A DNA stretch of 11,174 nucleotides from an uncultured Oscillospiraceae bacterium (GTDB lineage: Bacteria > Bacillota > Clostridia > Oscillospirales > Ruminococcaceae): the NCBI GenBank assembly GCA_910578755.1, contig CAJTSZ010000075.1, positions 1 to 11,174 on the forward strand, read 5' to 3'. The position numbers and the translations under genes are program-made. Each line of letters starts with the position of its first letter. Position 1 is the stretch's first letter. Under the pieces are notes generated by a model. It saw only the letters and a program-made list of their open reading frames with translations. It did not search any database and was not told where the DNA came from. This document shows, piece by piece, positions 5,871 to 11,174 of the stretch.

Positions 5871-6896
5871 TTAATAGCGGGTTTCATCATCATCGGAGAG
5901 GAGTTCCTTCATGGTATTGATGTTTTCCAGCAATTTACCAGTACCCGCCGCTACGCAGTCCAGGGGGTTTTCGGCAATTTTAACAGGCATGCCGGTTTCC
6001 CGGGAGATGAGCCGGTCCAGCCCGCGAAGGAGGGCGCCGCCGCCGGTAAGGGTAATACCATGGTCAATAATATCTGCCGAAAGCTCTGGGGGGGTTCTTT
6101 CCAAAGTGGTACGGATGGCATCCATAACGGCCATAACGGAATCCGCCAGGGCTTCCCGCACCTCGCCTGGGTTAAGCAGCATATTTTTAGGCAGGCCATC
6201 CACCAGGTTGCGGCCTTTAATCTCCATAGGCTCCTCCCCTTCGTAGGGGTAGGCGGAACCAATTTGGATTTTAATATCCTCGGCGGTGCGGTCGCCGATT
6301 AAAAGGTTATATTTTTTCTTGACATACTGGATAATGGCGGAATCGAACTCGTCGCCGCCAACGCGCACGGAACGGGAGGCTACAATGCCCCCAAGGGAAA
6401 TGACAGCCACCTCGCTGGTGCCGCCGCCAATATCTACCACCATGCTGCCGGTAGCCTCGGCCACGGGAAGCTCCGCGCCAATAGCCGCCGCCATAGGTTC
6501 CTCAATAATGGCCACATGGCGGGCGCCTGCTGCCAGGGAAGCCTCCTTTACAGCGCGGCGTTCTACCGCGGTAACGCCGGAAGGGATGCAGATTACCACC
6601 CTTGGGTGGGCCATAAAGCTATTGTTGCAGGCTTTTTTAATAAAAATTTGCAGCATGCTTGCAGCAATATCAAAATCAGCAATAACGCCGTCCTTTAAGG
6701 GGCGCACAGCAACAATAGAGCCTGGGGTACGGCCAATAACGCCCTTTGCTTCCTGCCCTACATATTTTACCCGGTTGGTGCGGACATCCACCGCAACAAC
6801 GGAAGGTTCTCTCATAATAATGCCTTTGCCTTTCATAAATACCAGGGTATTGGCAGTACCAAGGTCTATTCCGATATCCTTACCAAATCCAAACAT
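5871..6896 (-). CDS. mreB: Rod shape-determining actin homologue MreB
   Basis: The 341-aa bacterial actin forms membrane-associated filaments that direct lateral peptidoglycan synthesis. The N-terminus MFGFGKDIGIDLGTANT has the membrane-proximal hydrophobic start and phosphate-1 loop (DIGIDLGTANT, 7-17). IIEEPMAAAIGA (130-141) and the phosphate-2 loop DIGGGTSEVAV (155-165) follow, and the adenosine-binding TGGGALLRG lies near the C-terminus. Length is typical of the family. The ATG at 6896 has a very strong AGGAGGAG ribosome site. A consensus promoter lies about 240 bp upstream, with terminator-like hairpins in the leader. It follows maf, as in many Firmicutes, though the radC gene found between them in Bacillus is absent here. 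Confidence 0.97.
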   Translation of the reverse strand: MFGFGKDIGIDLGTANTLVFMKGKGIIMREPSVVAVDVRTNRVKYVGQEAKGVIGRTPGSIVAVRPLKDGVIADFDIAASMLQIFIKKACNNSFMAHPRVVICIPSGVTAVERRAVKEASLAAGARHVAIIEEPMAAAIGAELPVAEATGSMVVDIGGGTSEVAVISLGGIVASRSVRVGGDEFDSAIIQYVKKKYNLLIGDRTAEDIKIQIGSAYPYEGEEPMEIKGRNLVDGLPKNMLLNPGEVREALADSVMAVMDAIRTTLERTPPELSADIIDHGITLTGGGALLRGLDRLISRETGMPVKIAENPLDCVAAGTGKLLENINTMKELLSDDDETRY

Positions 6897-6943
6897 CTGC
6901 TGCTCCTCCTAAAAATATGGCGTTGTTCTTAAGCTGTCATTTT

Positions 6944-6996
6944 AAAAAACCTGCCGCCCTAACTGCTGGCAGTATTGCTCCCCTGGGTTGCAGGGC
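6944..6996 (-). promoter_or_regulatory. Alternative hairpins in the mreB leader with a T-run
   Basis: In the minus-strand RNA CTGCC (6972-6968) can pair with GGCAG (6955-6951), followed two bases on by six T residues (6949-6944), like a short intrinsic terminator about 50 bp before mreB. The loop bases AGGGC (6960-6956) can instead pair with GCCCT (6996-6992), and CCCTG/CAGGG (6981-6995) forms a further stem. These pairings compete, as in attenuators. The stems are only 5 bp, so this is tentative. Confidence 0.4.
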
Positions 6997-7005
6997 GCTA
7001 TTACC

Positions 7006-7026
7006 AAAAAGCCCAAAGAGGCTTTT
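7006..7026 (-). terminator. Short terminator-like hairpin in the maf-mreB gap
   Basis: AAAAGCC (7007-7013) and GGCTTTT (7020-7026) form a 7-bp stem with a 6-nt loop. Read on the minus strand the second arm runs into five T residues (7010-7006). It lies about 225 bp after maf but also inside the predicted mreB leader, so it could end the upstream operon or act on mreB. It is nearly symmetric and could work in both directions. Confidence 0.5.
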
Positions 7027-7135
7027 ATATACTTGTGTTTTATATTCTTTTTTGTTTTTCAACTTATGAAGCAAGTTTTGCCCTTTTTTAATAAAAATAA
7101 CTTTAAGTTATAATACTGAAACTTACCACCAAGTT

Positions 7136-7164
7136 ATTATACCCCGACATTGTCATAATCTCAA
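7136..7164 (-). promoter_or_regulatory. Sigma-A type promoter for mreB
   Basis: On the minus strand TTGAGA (7164-7159) is spaced by exactly 17 bp from a perfect TATAAT (7141-7136). The start should lie near 7129, giving a leader of about 230 nt before the mreB ATG. The -35 is identical to that of the mreC promoter at 5564-5569, so both halves of the mre locus appear to use the housekeeping sigma factor. Confidence 0.82.
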
Positions 7165-7249
7165 CAGCATATTTTTGAATTTTTACGGAAAAACACATAT
7201 TTTTCTGCCAAAATTCCGCAAAATACCCTTTTGGAGAGGAAAACAGCCC

Positions 7250-7816
7250 TTACCAGGGGCAAATGCCGTATGGTGCCAGCCTTTGGGCCAGCTGGGCTAT
7301 GGGGAGGCCCATGACGTTAAAATAATCCCCCTGTATTTGTTTTACCAGCAGGCTGCCCAAGCCCTGGATGCCGTAGCCCCCTGCTTTATCGTAGGGTTCC
7401 GGCGTGGAAGCATACCACTCCATTTGGGCCGGGGGCAGGGGGAAAAATTCCACCGTTGTTTGGGCACAGAAGGTTTCCTGCCTTGTACCCTGCACCAGCG
7501 CCACCCCGGTACAAACCAGGTGCTCCCTGCCGGAAAGGCTGCAGAGCATTTGCAGGCAGTGCTCTTTGTTTTTGGGCTTGCCTAAAATGGCGCCATCAAT
7601 GGCAACCACCGTATCCGCCCCAATTACCAGGGCCTGGGGGCAGGCGGCGGCAACCTCCAGGCCCTTTTGCAGGGCCAGGTACATTACCGTATTTTGGGGG
7701 GACGCGCCGGGCGGGGCAACCTCCGCCCCTGCGGCGGGGCGCACCAAAAAGTTTTCTGTAATATTTTTCAGCAGTTCCACCCTTCGGGGGGATTGGGAGG
7801 CTAAAACCAGTTCCAC
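7250..7816 (-). CDS. maf: Maf-family nucleotide pyrophosphatase
   Basis: The 188-aa cytosolic enzyme hydrolyses non-canonical or excess nucleoside triphosphates to monophosphates, and overproduction in Bacillus blocks septation. LASQSPRRVELL (5-16) is the Maf signature. GADTVV (66-71) holds the catalytic Asp, GKPKN (79-83) the conserved Lys, and DKAGGYGIQGLG (143-154) and GDYFNVMGLPI (163-173) complete the set. The last segments resemble the dTTP/UTP-specific YhdE/BSU28050 branch. The start is GTG (7816-7814), with AAGGGGG about 9 nt upstream inside the 14-bp gap after dut, which indicates translation in one operon. Length is normal. Confidence 0.94.
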   Translation of the reverse strand: MELVLASQSPRRVELLKNITENFLVRPAAGAEVAPPGASPQNTVMYLALQKGLEVAAACPQALVIGADTVVAIDGAILGKPKNKEHCLQMLCSLSGREHLVCTGVALVQGTRQETFCAQTTVEFFPLPPAQMEWYASTPEPYDKAGGYGIQGLGSLLVKQIQGDYFNVMGLPIAQLAQRLAPYGICPW

Positions 7817-7830
7817 TGCTTTACACCCCC

Positions 7831-8271
7831 TTACCGCCCGGTGGAGCCAAAACCGCCGGCCCCGCGCTGGGTTTGTGAAAGCTCCTGCACCTCCTGCACC
7901 TGGGGCAGCAGGACGGGAACAATAAGCATTTGGGCAATGCGGTCCCCTGGGTTTACAGTAAAGGGCTGGGAACCTGCGTTGCGCAGCACCACCGATACCT
8001 CGCCCCGGTAATCGGAATCAATAACCCCCACATTGTTGGCAGGGGTGACACCGTACTTTGTACCCAGGGAACTGCGGGCTACAATAAGGGCCACTGTGGC
8101 GCTGTCCTCCAGTTCCATGGCAAAGCCCGTTGGTATTTTTTCTGTTTGGCCCGGGGGAATAGTAACCGGCTGCTCCAGGCAGGCGCAAATATCGTGGCCG
8201 GCGCTGCCCTGGGTTTGCCGCTGGGGCAGCCGGGCCTGGGGGTGCAGCCGCTTTATTTTAAGCAGGGACAT
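7831..8271 (-). CDS. dut: Deoxyuridine 5'-triphosphate nucleotidohydrolase (dUTPase)
   Basis: The 146-aa trimeric enzyme cleaves dUTP to dUMP and pyrophosphate, keeping uracil out of DNA and feeding dTMP synthesis. All five motifs are present: AGHDI (24-28), RSSLG (67-71), GVIDSDYRG (82-90, catalytic Asp85), GDRIAQMLI (109-117), and the arm RGAGGFGSTG (136-145). ATG 8271 is chosen because AAAAAGGAG precedes it and MSLLKIKRL is a typical dUTPase start; a longer frame from 8343 has no such support. It sits 97 bp after the broken acetyltransferase and 14 bp before maf. Pairing with maf puts two nucleotide-pool cleaning enzymes in one transcript. Confidence 0.96.
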   Translation of the reverse strand: MSLLKIKRLHPQARLPQRQTQGSAGHDICACLEQPVTIPPGQTEKIPTGFAMELEDSATVALIVARSSLGTKYGVTPANNVGVIDSDYRGEVSVVLRNAGSQPFTVNPGDRIAQMLIVPVLLPQVQEVQELSQTQRGAGGFGSTGR

Positions 8272-8303
8272 GGGTATTTCTCCTTTTTCATCTGTATTTG
8301 TAA

Positions 8304-8346
8304 ATCTTTTTTGTTTTTTGCCCGCCGCGGCCCGGCAAAACAAACC
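8304..8346. repeat. GC-rich inverted repeat upstream of dut
   Basis: TTTTGCC (about 8316-8322) and GGCAAAA (about 8334-8340) flank a very GC-rich centre (CGCCGCGGCCC). No T-tract follows on the minus strand, so it is unlikely to end transcription after the acetyltransferase. It may be a 5' structural element of the dut mRNA. Limits are approximate. Confidence 0.35.
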
Positions 8347-8368
8347 TTTTAAAGCGGGGGACGGAAAT

Positions 8369-8829
8369 TTATTTTAAGCTCATCACATATATTTGGCAGG
8401 GGTTCCAGGGGTCCCACAATTCTGGGAACACCTCAAATTCCTGAAAACCCAGCGCCACATAAAACCGGTTGGTGGCATCGTACTCCCTGTACTTGCCCAT
8501 TTTCACTGTTTTTACCTGTACAAAGGAATAACCCTGGCCTGCGGCGGCCTTTTTAGCCTCCTCAAATAGGCTGCGGCCTATTCCCTGCCGGTGGTATTCC
8601 TTTAAACCCCCATAACATACAGCCCCACTGTTGCGGCGCCGGTTTCCTTTAAACACAAAAAGCCTACCGGGTTTCCCTGCTCCCAGGCGCCAAAAAAGGG
8701 CTTATCCCGGCTTTCTGCAATATACTCCTCCCGCGCCTTGGAAATACCGAACCACTCCGGCAGGGCCTCCAAAATAAGGCGGGAAATTTTTCCCTTTTCC
8801 TGCGGGTCATAAACTGGCTGTACGTTCAT
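8369..8829 (-). pseudogene. GNAT-family N-acetyltransferase broken by a one-base frameshift
   Basis: Two overlapping minus-strand frames together make one GNAT protein, a family that moves an acetyl group from acetyl-CoA to an amine; the substrate is unknown. The first frame begins at ATG 8829 after AAAGGAG and reads through PFFGAWEQGNPVGFLCLKE to LYVMG, then meets TAA (8604-8602). The other frame continues exactly where the fold expects, LKEYHRQGIGRSLFEEAKK (acetyl-CoA loop), then VQVKTVKMG, TNRFYVALGFQEFEVFP and WNPCQIYV to the stop at 8369. Adding one base in the GGGGGTTTAAA stretch (8602-8611) would give a continuous protein of about 153 aa with LYVMGVLKEYHRQGIG. No standard -1 slippery heptamer in the right register is seen, so mutation or sequencing error is more likely than programmed frameshifting. 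It lies 30 bp after the U32 gene in the same operon. Confidence 0.85.
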
Positions 8830-8859
8830 TGCTTTTCTCCTTTGGGCTGCTGCAGCTTA

Positions 8860-10938
8860 TTATTTTACATTGCGGTAGTACAGCCCCCGGGTAATATTTT
8901 CCCGCTTTGTGGCCGCTGTGGTGTAATCTTCCAAAACGGCGTCGCACTCCTGGGGCGTTTCGCCGGTGAAATAGAGCAGCAGGAAGGAAAAGCCCTCCAG
9001 TTCCTCCCGCTTATCGGCCAAATACAGGGCCTTGCCGTTAAAAATTTCACTGTACTGGCGCTGGGTGCAGCGCACTTCAAAGGTTTCGCCCCGGCGGTCC
9101 TTGAGCACACCGTACTGGCGGCAATTTTTACAGCCGGAGAGCTTAACAGGGCAGTTCCTGGTGACCATAAGGGGCAGGCGGCCATAGGCTAAAATGCCGT
9201 AGGGCATCAGGTCCCCCAAGGCTTTGGCCCGGGCCATGGAAAGCTCGTAGGAAACGACTGTATCCTGCACCCCAAGGGCGGCGTATTCCCCCAGGGCCAG
9301 GGAATTTGTAATATTTAGGCCGTACTCCCCGTGAATGGTAAAGCCCAGCTGTTTACTTAGGGCAATGCCCCCAATGTTGCCGGTGGTGATGTGGGAAATA
9401 CCGGCGGCCTTTATTTTTTTTAGGGCCGGGGTAAGGGCAGCGGCGTCATCCCCAAAGGAAAGGCGGGGCAGGGCGGCGGCAATTTTTTCTATGTTTTGGG
9501 AAATTAGGGGGGGCAGGCTGGTTAAGCTGGCCAGCAGCTGGTCCAGGGGGACGGCAATCAGCCGGCAATGCTCCAGCATTTTGGGGGTGACCTGCTCCAA
9601 AGAGCGTACTTGTGCCCGCAGGTGGGGGATTTTAATGTTCAGCAGCTTTGGAAAATGAAGCAGCGCTTTTTCCCCGTAAAAGGGCCAGGGAGTAATGGCG
9701 CTGCGCCGGGCGGTAAGCTGTTCCAATACTTCCCGCCGCAGCTGGTTCATTTGGGAGGCAGGGCAAATAAGCCCCTCCTGCAAATGGCAGGTAATATTTT
9801 CTACACGGTAAAAGGTGCCCCCGGTTTTTTCCAGGCTGCGGTGTGCCAGCTCCGGTGTAGTGGGGCGGTTTTGGGCAGCCTCCGGCACGGGGCCCAAGGC
9901 CTGGACTTGGTTGCCGTCCTCATCCTGGGCTGTAAGGCACACAGGCCGGCCGGCCTCCATGGTAAAGATAAAGGTTACGGGCACACGGGGGTATTCCTTT
10001 TCCATGCCGCCTGCAATTTGCCGCAGCACCTTTTGGCCCGCCACAACATCCTCGTACTGGCGTGTGCCAAACATCTCCAGCCCCAAGCGGCCGTCAAAAT
10101 AGCCCCGGGTGAAACCGGAACGGGAAAAGGCGGCGGTAAGCTGCTCCATATCCGGCGCTTGGCCGGCCAGGGCCTGGCGGAAACCGGTAACTGCCGCCGC
10201 TACATATTCCGGCCGCTTCATACGCCCCTCTATTTTTAAGGAGGTGACGCCCAGGCGTTTCAGCTGCCCCACCCGGTCCACCAGGGTTAAATCCTTTAAG
10301 GAAAGGGCACAGCCGTTATCCCCCCGGCCAGAGGTAAAGGGCAGGCGGCAGGGCTGGGCGCACAGGCCCCGGTTGCCGCTGCGTTCCCCTATAAGGGAGC
10401 TCATATAACACTGGCCGGAAAGGCACATGCAAAGGGCCCCGTGAACAAAAACCTCCGCCTCCACAGGAACCTGATCCACTACGGCGCGGATTTCACTTTC
10501 ACTCATTTCCCTGGCCAGCACCACCCGGGTAAAGCCCATTTCATACAGCTGGCGGGCACCGGAAACATTGTGTACTGCCATTTGTGTGGAGGCGTGCAGG
10601 GGAAGCCCGGGGGCCATTTCCCGCAACAAGCCCATGACCCCTAAATCCTGCACCAAAACGGCGTCCACACCGTAGCGGCAGGCGGCTTGGATAGACTGCT
10701 TTACCCCTTCCAATTCCCTGTCGTACACCAGGGTATTCAAAGTCATGTACATTTTTACGCCCCGGGCCTTGCAGTAGGCCGCCATTTGGGCAAAGGCCTC
10801 TTCGTCAAAATTTTTGGCGTTGCGGCGGGCGTTAAACTGCCCGTAGCCAAAGTAAACGGCGTCAGCGCCGCTGTTTACACCAGCCAGCATACTTTCAAAG
10901 CTGCCAGCCGGCGCAAGAATTTCTATTGTATGATTCAT
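8860..10938 (-). CDS. U32-family protein with DUF3656-type C-terminal half
   Basis: The 692-aa protein belongs to peptidase family U32; characterised relatives are mostly Fe-S enzymes that hydroxylate RNA or ubiquinone precursors (RlhA on 23S rRNA, TrhP on tRNA, UbiU/UbiV). The N-terminal barrel starts EILAPAGSFESM and has GADAVYFG (24-31). The family signature runs from E162 to S180, with C170 and C177, then C193 and C197 in GLCAQPC; these probably hold a [4Fe-4S] cluster. LKIEGRMKRPEYV (234-246) follows. The second half has its own set C596, C603, C606 and C624 around GRLPLMVTRNCP, as in long U32 proteins resembling RlhA. ATG 10938 is chosen because the protein then starts at the conserved MNHTIEILAPAG; the ATG at 10956 adds only six residues, and a GTGAGG-like ribosome site is present. 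Protease activity should not be assumed, and the substrate is unproven. Confidence 0.92.
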   Translation of the reverse strand: MNHTIEILAPAGSFESMLAGVNSGADAVYFGYGQFNARRNAKNFDEEAFAQMAAYCKARGVKMYMTLNTLVYDRELEGVKQSIQAACRYGVDAVLVQDLGVMGLLREMAPGLPLHASTQMAVHNVSGARQLYEMGFTRVVLAREMSESEIRAVVDQVPVEAEVFVHGALCMCLSGQCYMSSLIGERSGNRGLCAQPCRLPFTSGRGDNGCALSLKDLTLVDRVGQLKRLGVTSLKIEGRMKRPEYVAAAVTGFRQALAGQAPDMEQLTAAFSRSGFTRGYFDGRLGLEMFGTRQYEDVVAGQKVLRQIAGGMEKEYPRVPVTFIFTMEAGRPVCLTAQDEDGNQVQALGPVPEAAQNRPTTPELAHRSLEKTGGTFYRVENITCHLQEGLICPASQMNQLRREVLEQLTARRSAITPWPFYGEKALLHFPKLLNIKIPHLRAQVRSLEQVTPKMLEHCRLIAVPLDQLLASLTSLPPLISQNIEKIAAALPRLSFGDDAAALTPALKKIKAAGISHITTGNIGGIALSKQLGFTIHGEYGLNITNSLALGEYAALGVQDTVVSYELSMARAKALGDLMPYGILAYGRLPLMVTRNCPVKLSGCKNCRQYGVLKDRRGETFEVRCTQRQYSEIFNGKALYLADKREELEGFSFLLLYFTGETPQECDAVLEDYTTAATKRENITRGLYYRNVK

Positions 10939-10973
10939 TCTGTGACAATACCTCACTTTTTGCGGTTGCGGTT

Positions 10974-10982
10974 ATTATACCA
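10974..10982 (-). promoter_or_regulatory. Extended -10 element upstream of the U32 gene
   Basis: The minus strand reads TGGTATAAT here, a perfect extended -10. It would start transcription near 10967, about 30 nt before the U32 ATG. No good -35 is seen 16-18 bp upstream, which an extended -10 can tolerate. The motif is one arm of a palindrome, so the other arm (11000-11008) reads the same in the plus direction. Confidence 0.5.
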
Positions 10983-11008
10983 TGAACACAGCGTGTGAAT
11001 GGTATAAT
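10974..11008. repeat. Palindrome 1 of the edge array
   Basis: ATTATACCAT (10974-10983) and ATGGTATAAT (10999-11008) form a perfect 10-bp stem. Inside it a symmetric GA/GA tandem mismatch is followed by ACAC-AGC-GTGT, a 4-bp tip. Tandem G-A pairs are stable in RNA, so the whole 35 bases can form one hairpin. An identical copy occupies 11096-11130. Confidence 0.85.
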
Positions 11009-11174
11009 CGCCCATCAAGTGCGGTTGCGGCAGCTGGCTTTGCCAGCTGGGGCGAGCACTTGGGGCATTGGAAATATAATAACGGCTTTGTCGTTATTAT
11101 ACCATGAACACAGCGTGTGAATGGTATAATCGCCCATCAAGTGCGGTTGCGGCAGCTGGCTTTGCCAGCTGGGG

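Larger units (their letters stand above)
6897..7249. other. 353-bp maf-mreB intergenic region
   Basis: I find no credible gene here. The stretch is AT-rich and holds, in the direction of transcription, the mreB promoter (7136-7164), a terminator-like hairpin (7006-7026), a set of alternative GC-rich hairpins (6944-6996) and the strong mreB ribosome site. No clear terminator lies right after maf. Confidence 0.7.
10971..11174. repeat. Array of 122-bp repeat units running off the window edge
   Basis: Bases 10971-11052 are identical to 11093-11174 (82 of 82), an offset of 122 bp, and the match is cut only by the window end. Within a unit lie three palindromes: the ATTATACCAT hairpin; a larger fold at 11010-11066 (GCCC-CAAGTGC outer arms, CAGCTGGC-TTT-GCCAGCTG inner hairpin, GCACTTG-GGGC return arms); and TATAATAACGGC-TTT-GTCGTTATTATA (11075-11101). 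The 11-mer TGCGGTTGCGG also appears three times, at 10961-10971, 11020-11030 and 11142-11152. No gene is seen. It may be a palindromic repeat cluster or a structured RNA. Confidence 0.88.

Noticed and set aside
6286..6912. 208-codon plus-strand ORF opposite mreB
   Set aside because: It mirrors mreB codons on the other strand, resembles no protein family and has no ribosome site; treated as a shadow.
8272..8343. Longer dut start giving 24 extra residues
   Set aside because: The extra residues are basic, low-complexity spacer translation; the ribosome site sits directly ahead of ATG 8271 where the family normally begins.
8595..8615. Programmed -1 ribosomal frameshift in the GNAT gene
   Set aside because: The zero-frame codons are ATG GGG GTT TAA; these do not form an X-XXY-YYZ slippery heptamer and slipped pairing would be poor. 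Kept as pseudogene or sequence error.
9568..10239. 223-codon plus-strand ORF opposite the U32 gene
   Set aside because: It is an antisense shadow of a well-conserved coding region, low in recognisable domains and without start signals.
10971..11174. CRISPR array suggested by regularly spaced repeats at the window edge
   Set aside because: Only one repeat step is seen, the repeated part is at least 82 bp (too long), the interval contains further palindromes and not a variable spacer, and no cas genes lie in the window.

Overview
The window reads as a chromosomal, largely housekeeping segment from a low-to-mid GC Gram-positive anaerobe. Class Clostridia is most likely, probably near the Oscillospirales/Ruminococcaceae; this is inferred from the gene order mreB-mreC-mreD-mrdA-minD-mgsA, the AAAGGAG-type ribosome binding sites and the protein flavour. 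No phage, plasmid, insertion sequence, CRISPR array, tRNA or rRNA was seen. All ten genes lie on the minus strand, so transcription runs from high to low coordinates.

Layout in the direction of transcription. At 11174-10939 lies an intergenic array of nested inverted repeats with a 122-bp period, running off the window edge. Its innermost palindrome carries an extended -10 just upstream of a U32-family protein gene (10938-8860). Then come a GNAT acetyltransferase broken by a one-base frameshift (8829-8369), dut (8271-7831) and maf (7816-7250), closely spaced as one probable operon. A 353-bp gap holds a very good promoter (TTGAGA-N17-TATAAT) and a leader of about 230 nt with terminator-like hairpins, followed by mreB (6896-5871). 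A terminator and a 453-bp gap rich in hairpins follow, with another good promoter, then mreC (5417-4488), mreD (about 4449-3925) and mrdA/PBP2 (3753-1690). A 265-bp gap has a consensus promoter and an intrinsic terminator inside the leader, ahead of minD (1424-690). Then mgsA (583-179) ends at a textbook terminator (165-122).

Function. MreB, MreC, MreD and PBP2 form the elongasome that guides lateral wall synthesis. MinD is a membrane ATPase of division-site selection. Maf is a nucleotide pyrophosphatase often linked to mreB and septum control, and dUTPase cleans the nucleotide pool. MgsA opens the methylglyoxal bypass of glycolysis, and the U32 protein is probably an RNA-hydroxylation enzyme.

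Nothing here is clearly a new multi-gene system. The points that stand out are the palindromic element family scattered through the gaps (the edge array, plus related hairpins between mreB/mreC and mreD/mrdA), the probable attenuation of minD and perhaps mreB, the absence of minC, minE, rodA and radC from places where relatives carry them, the broken acetyltransferase, and atypical active-site residues in MgsA.
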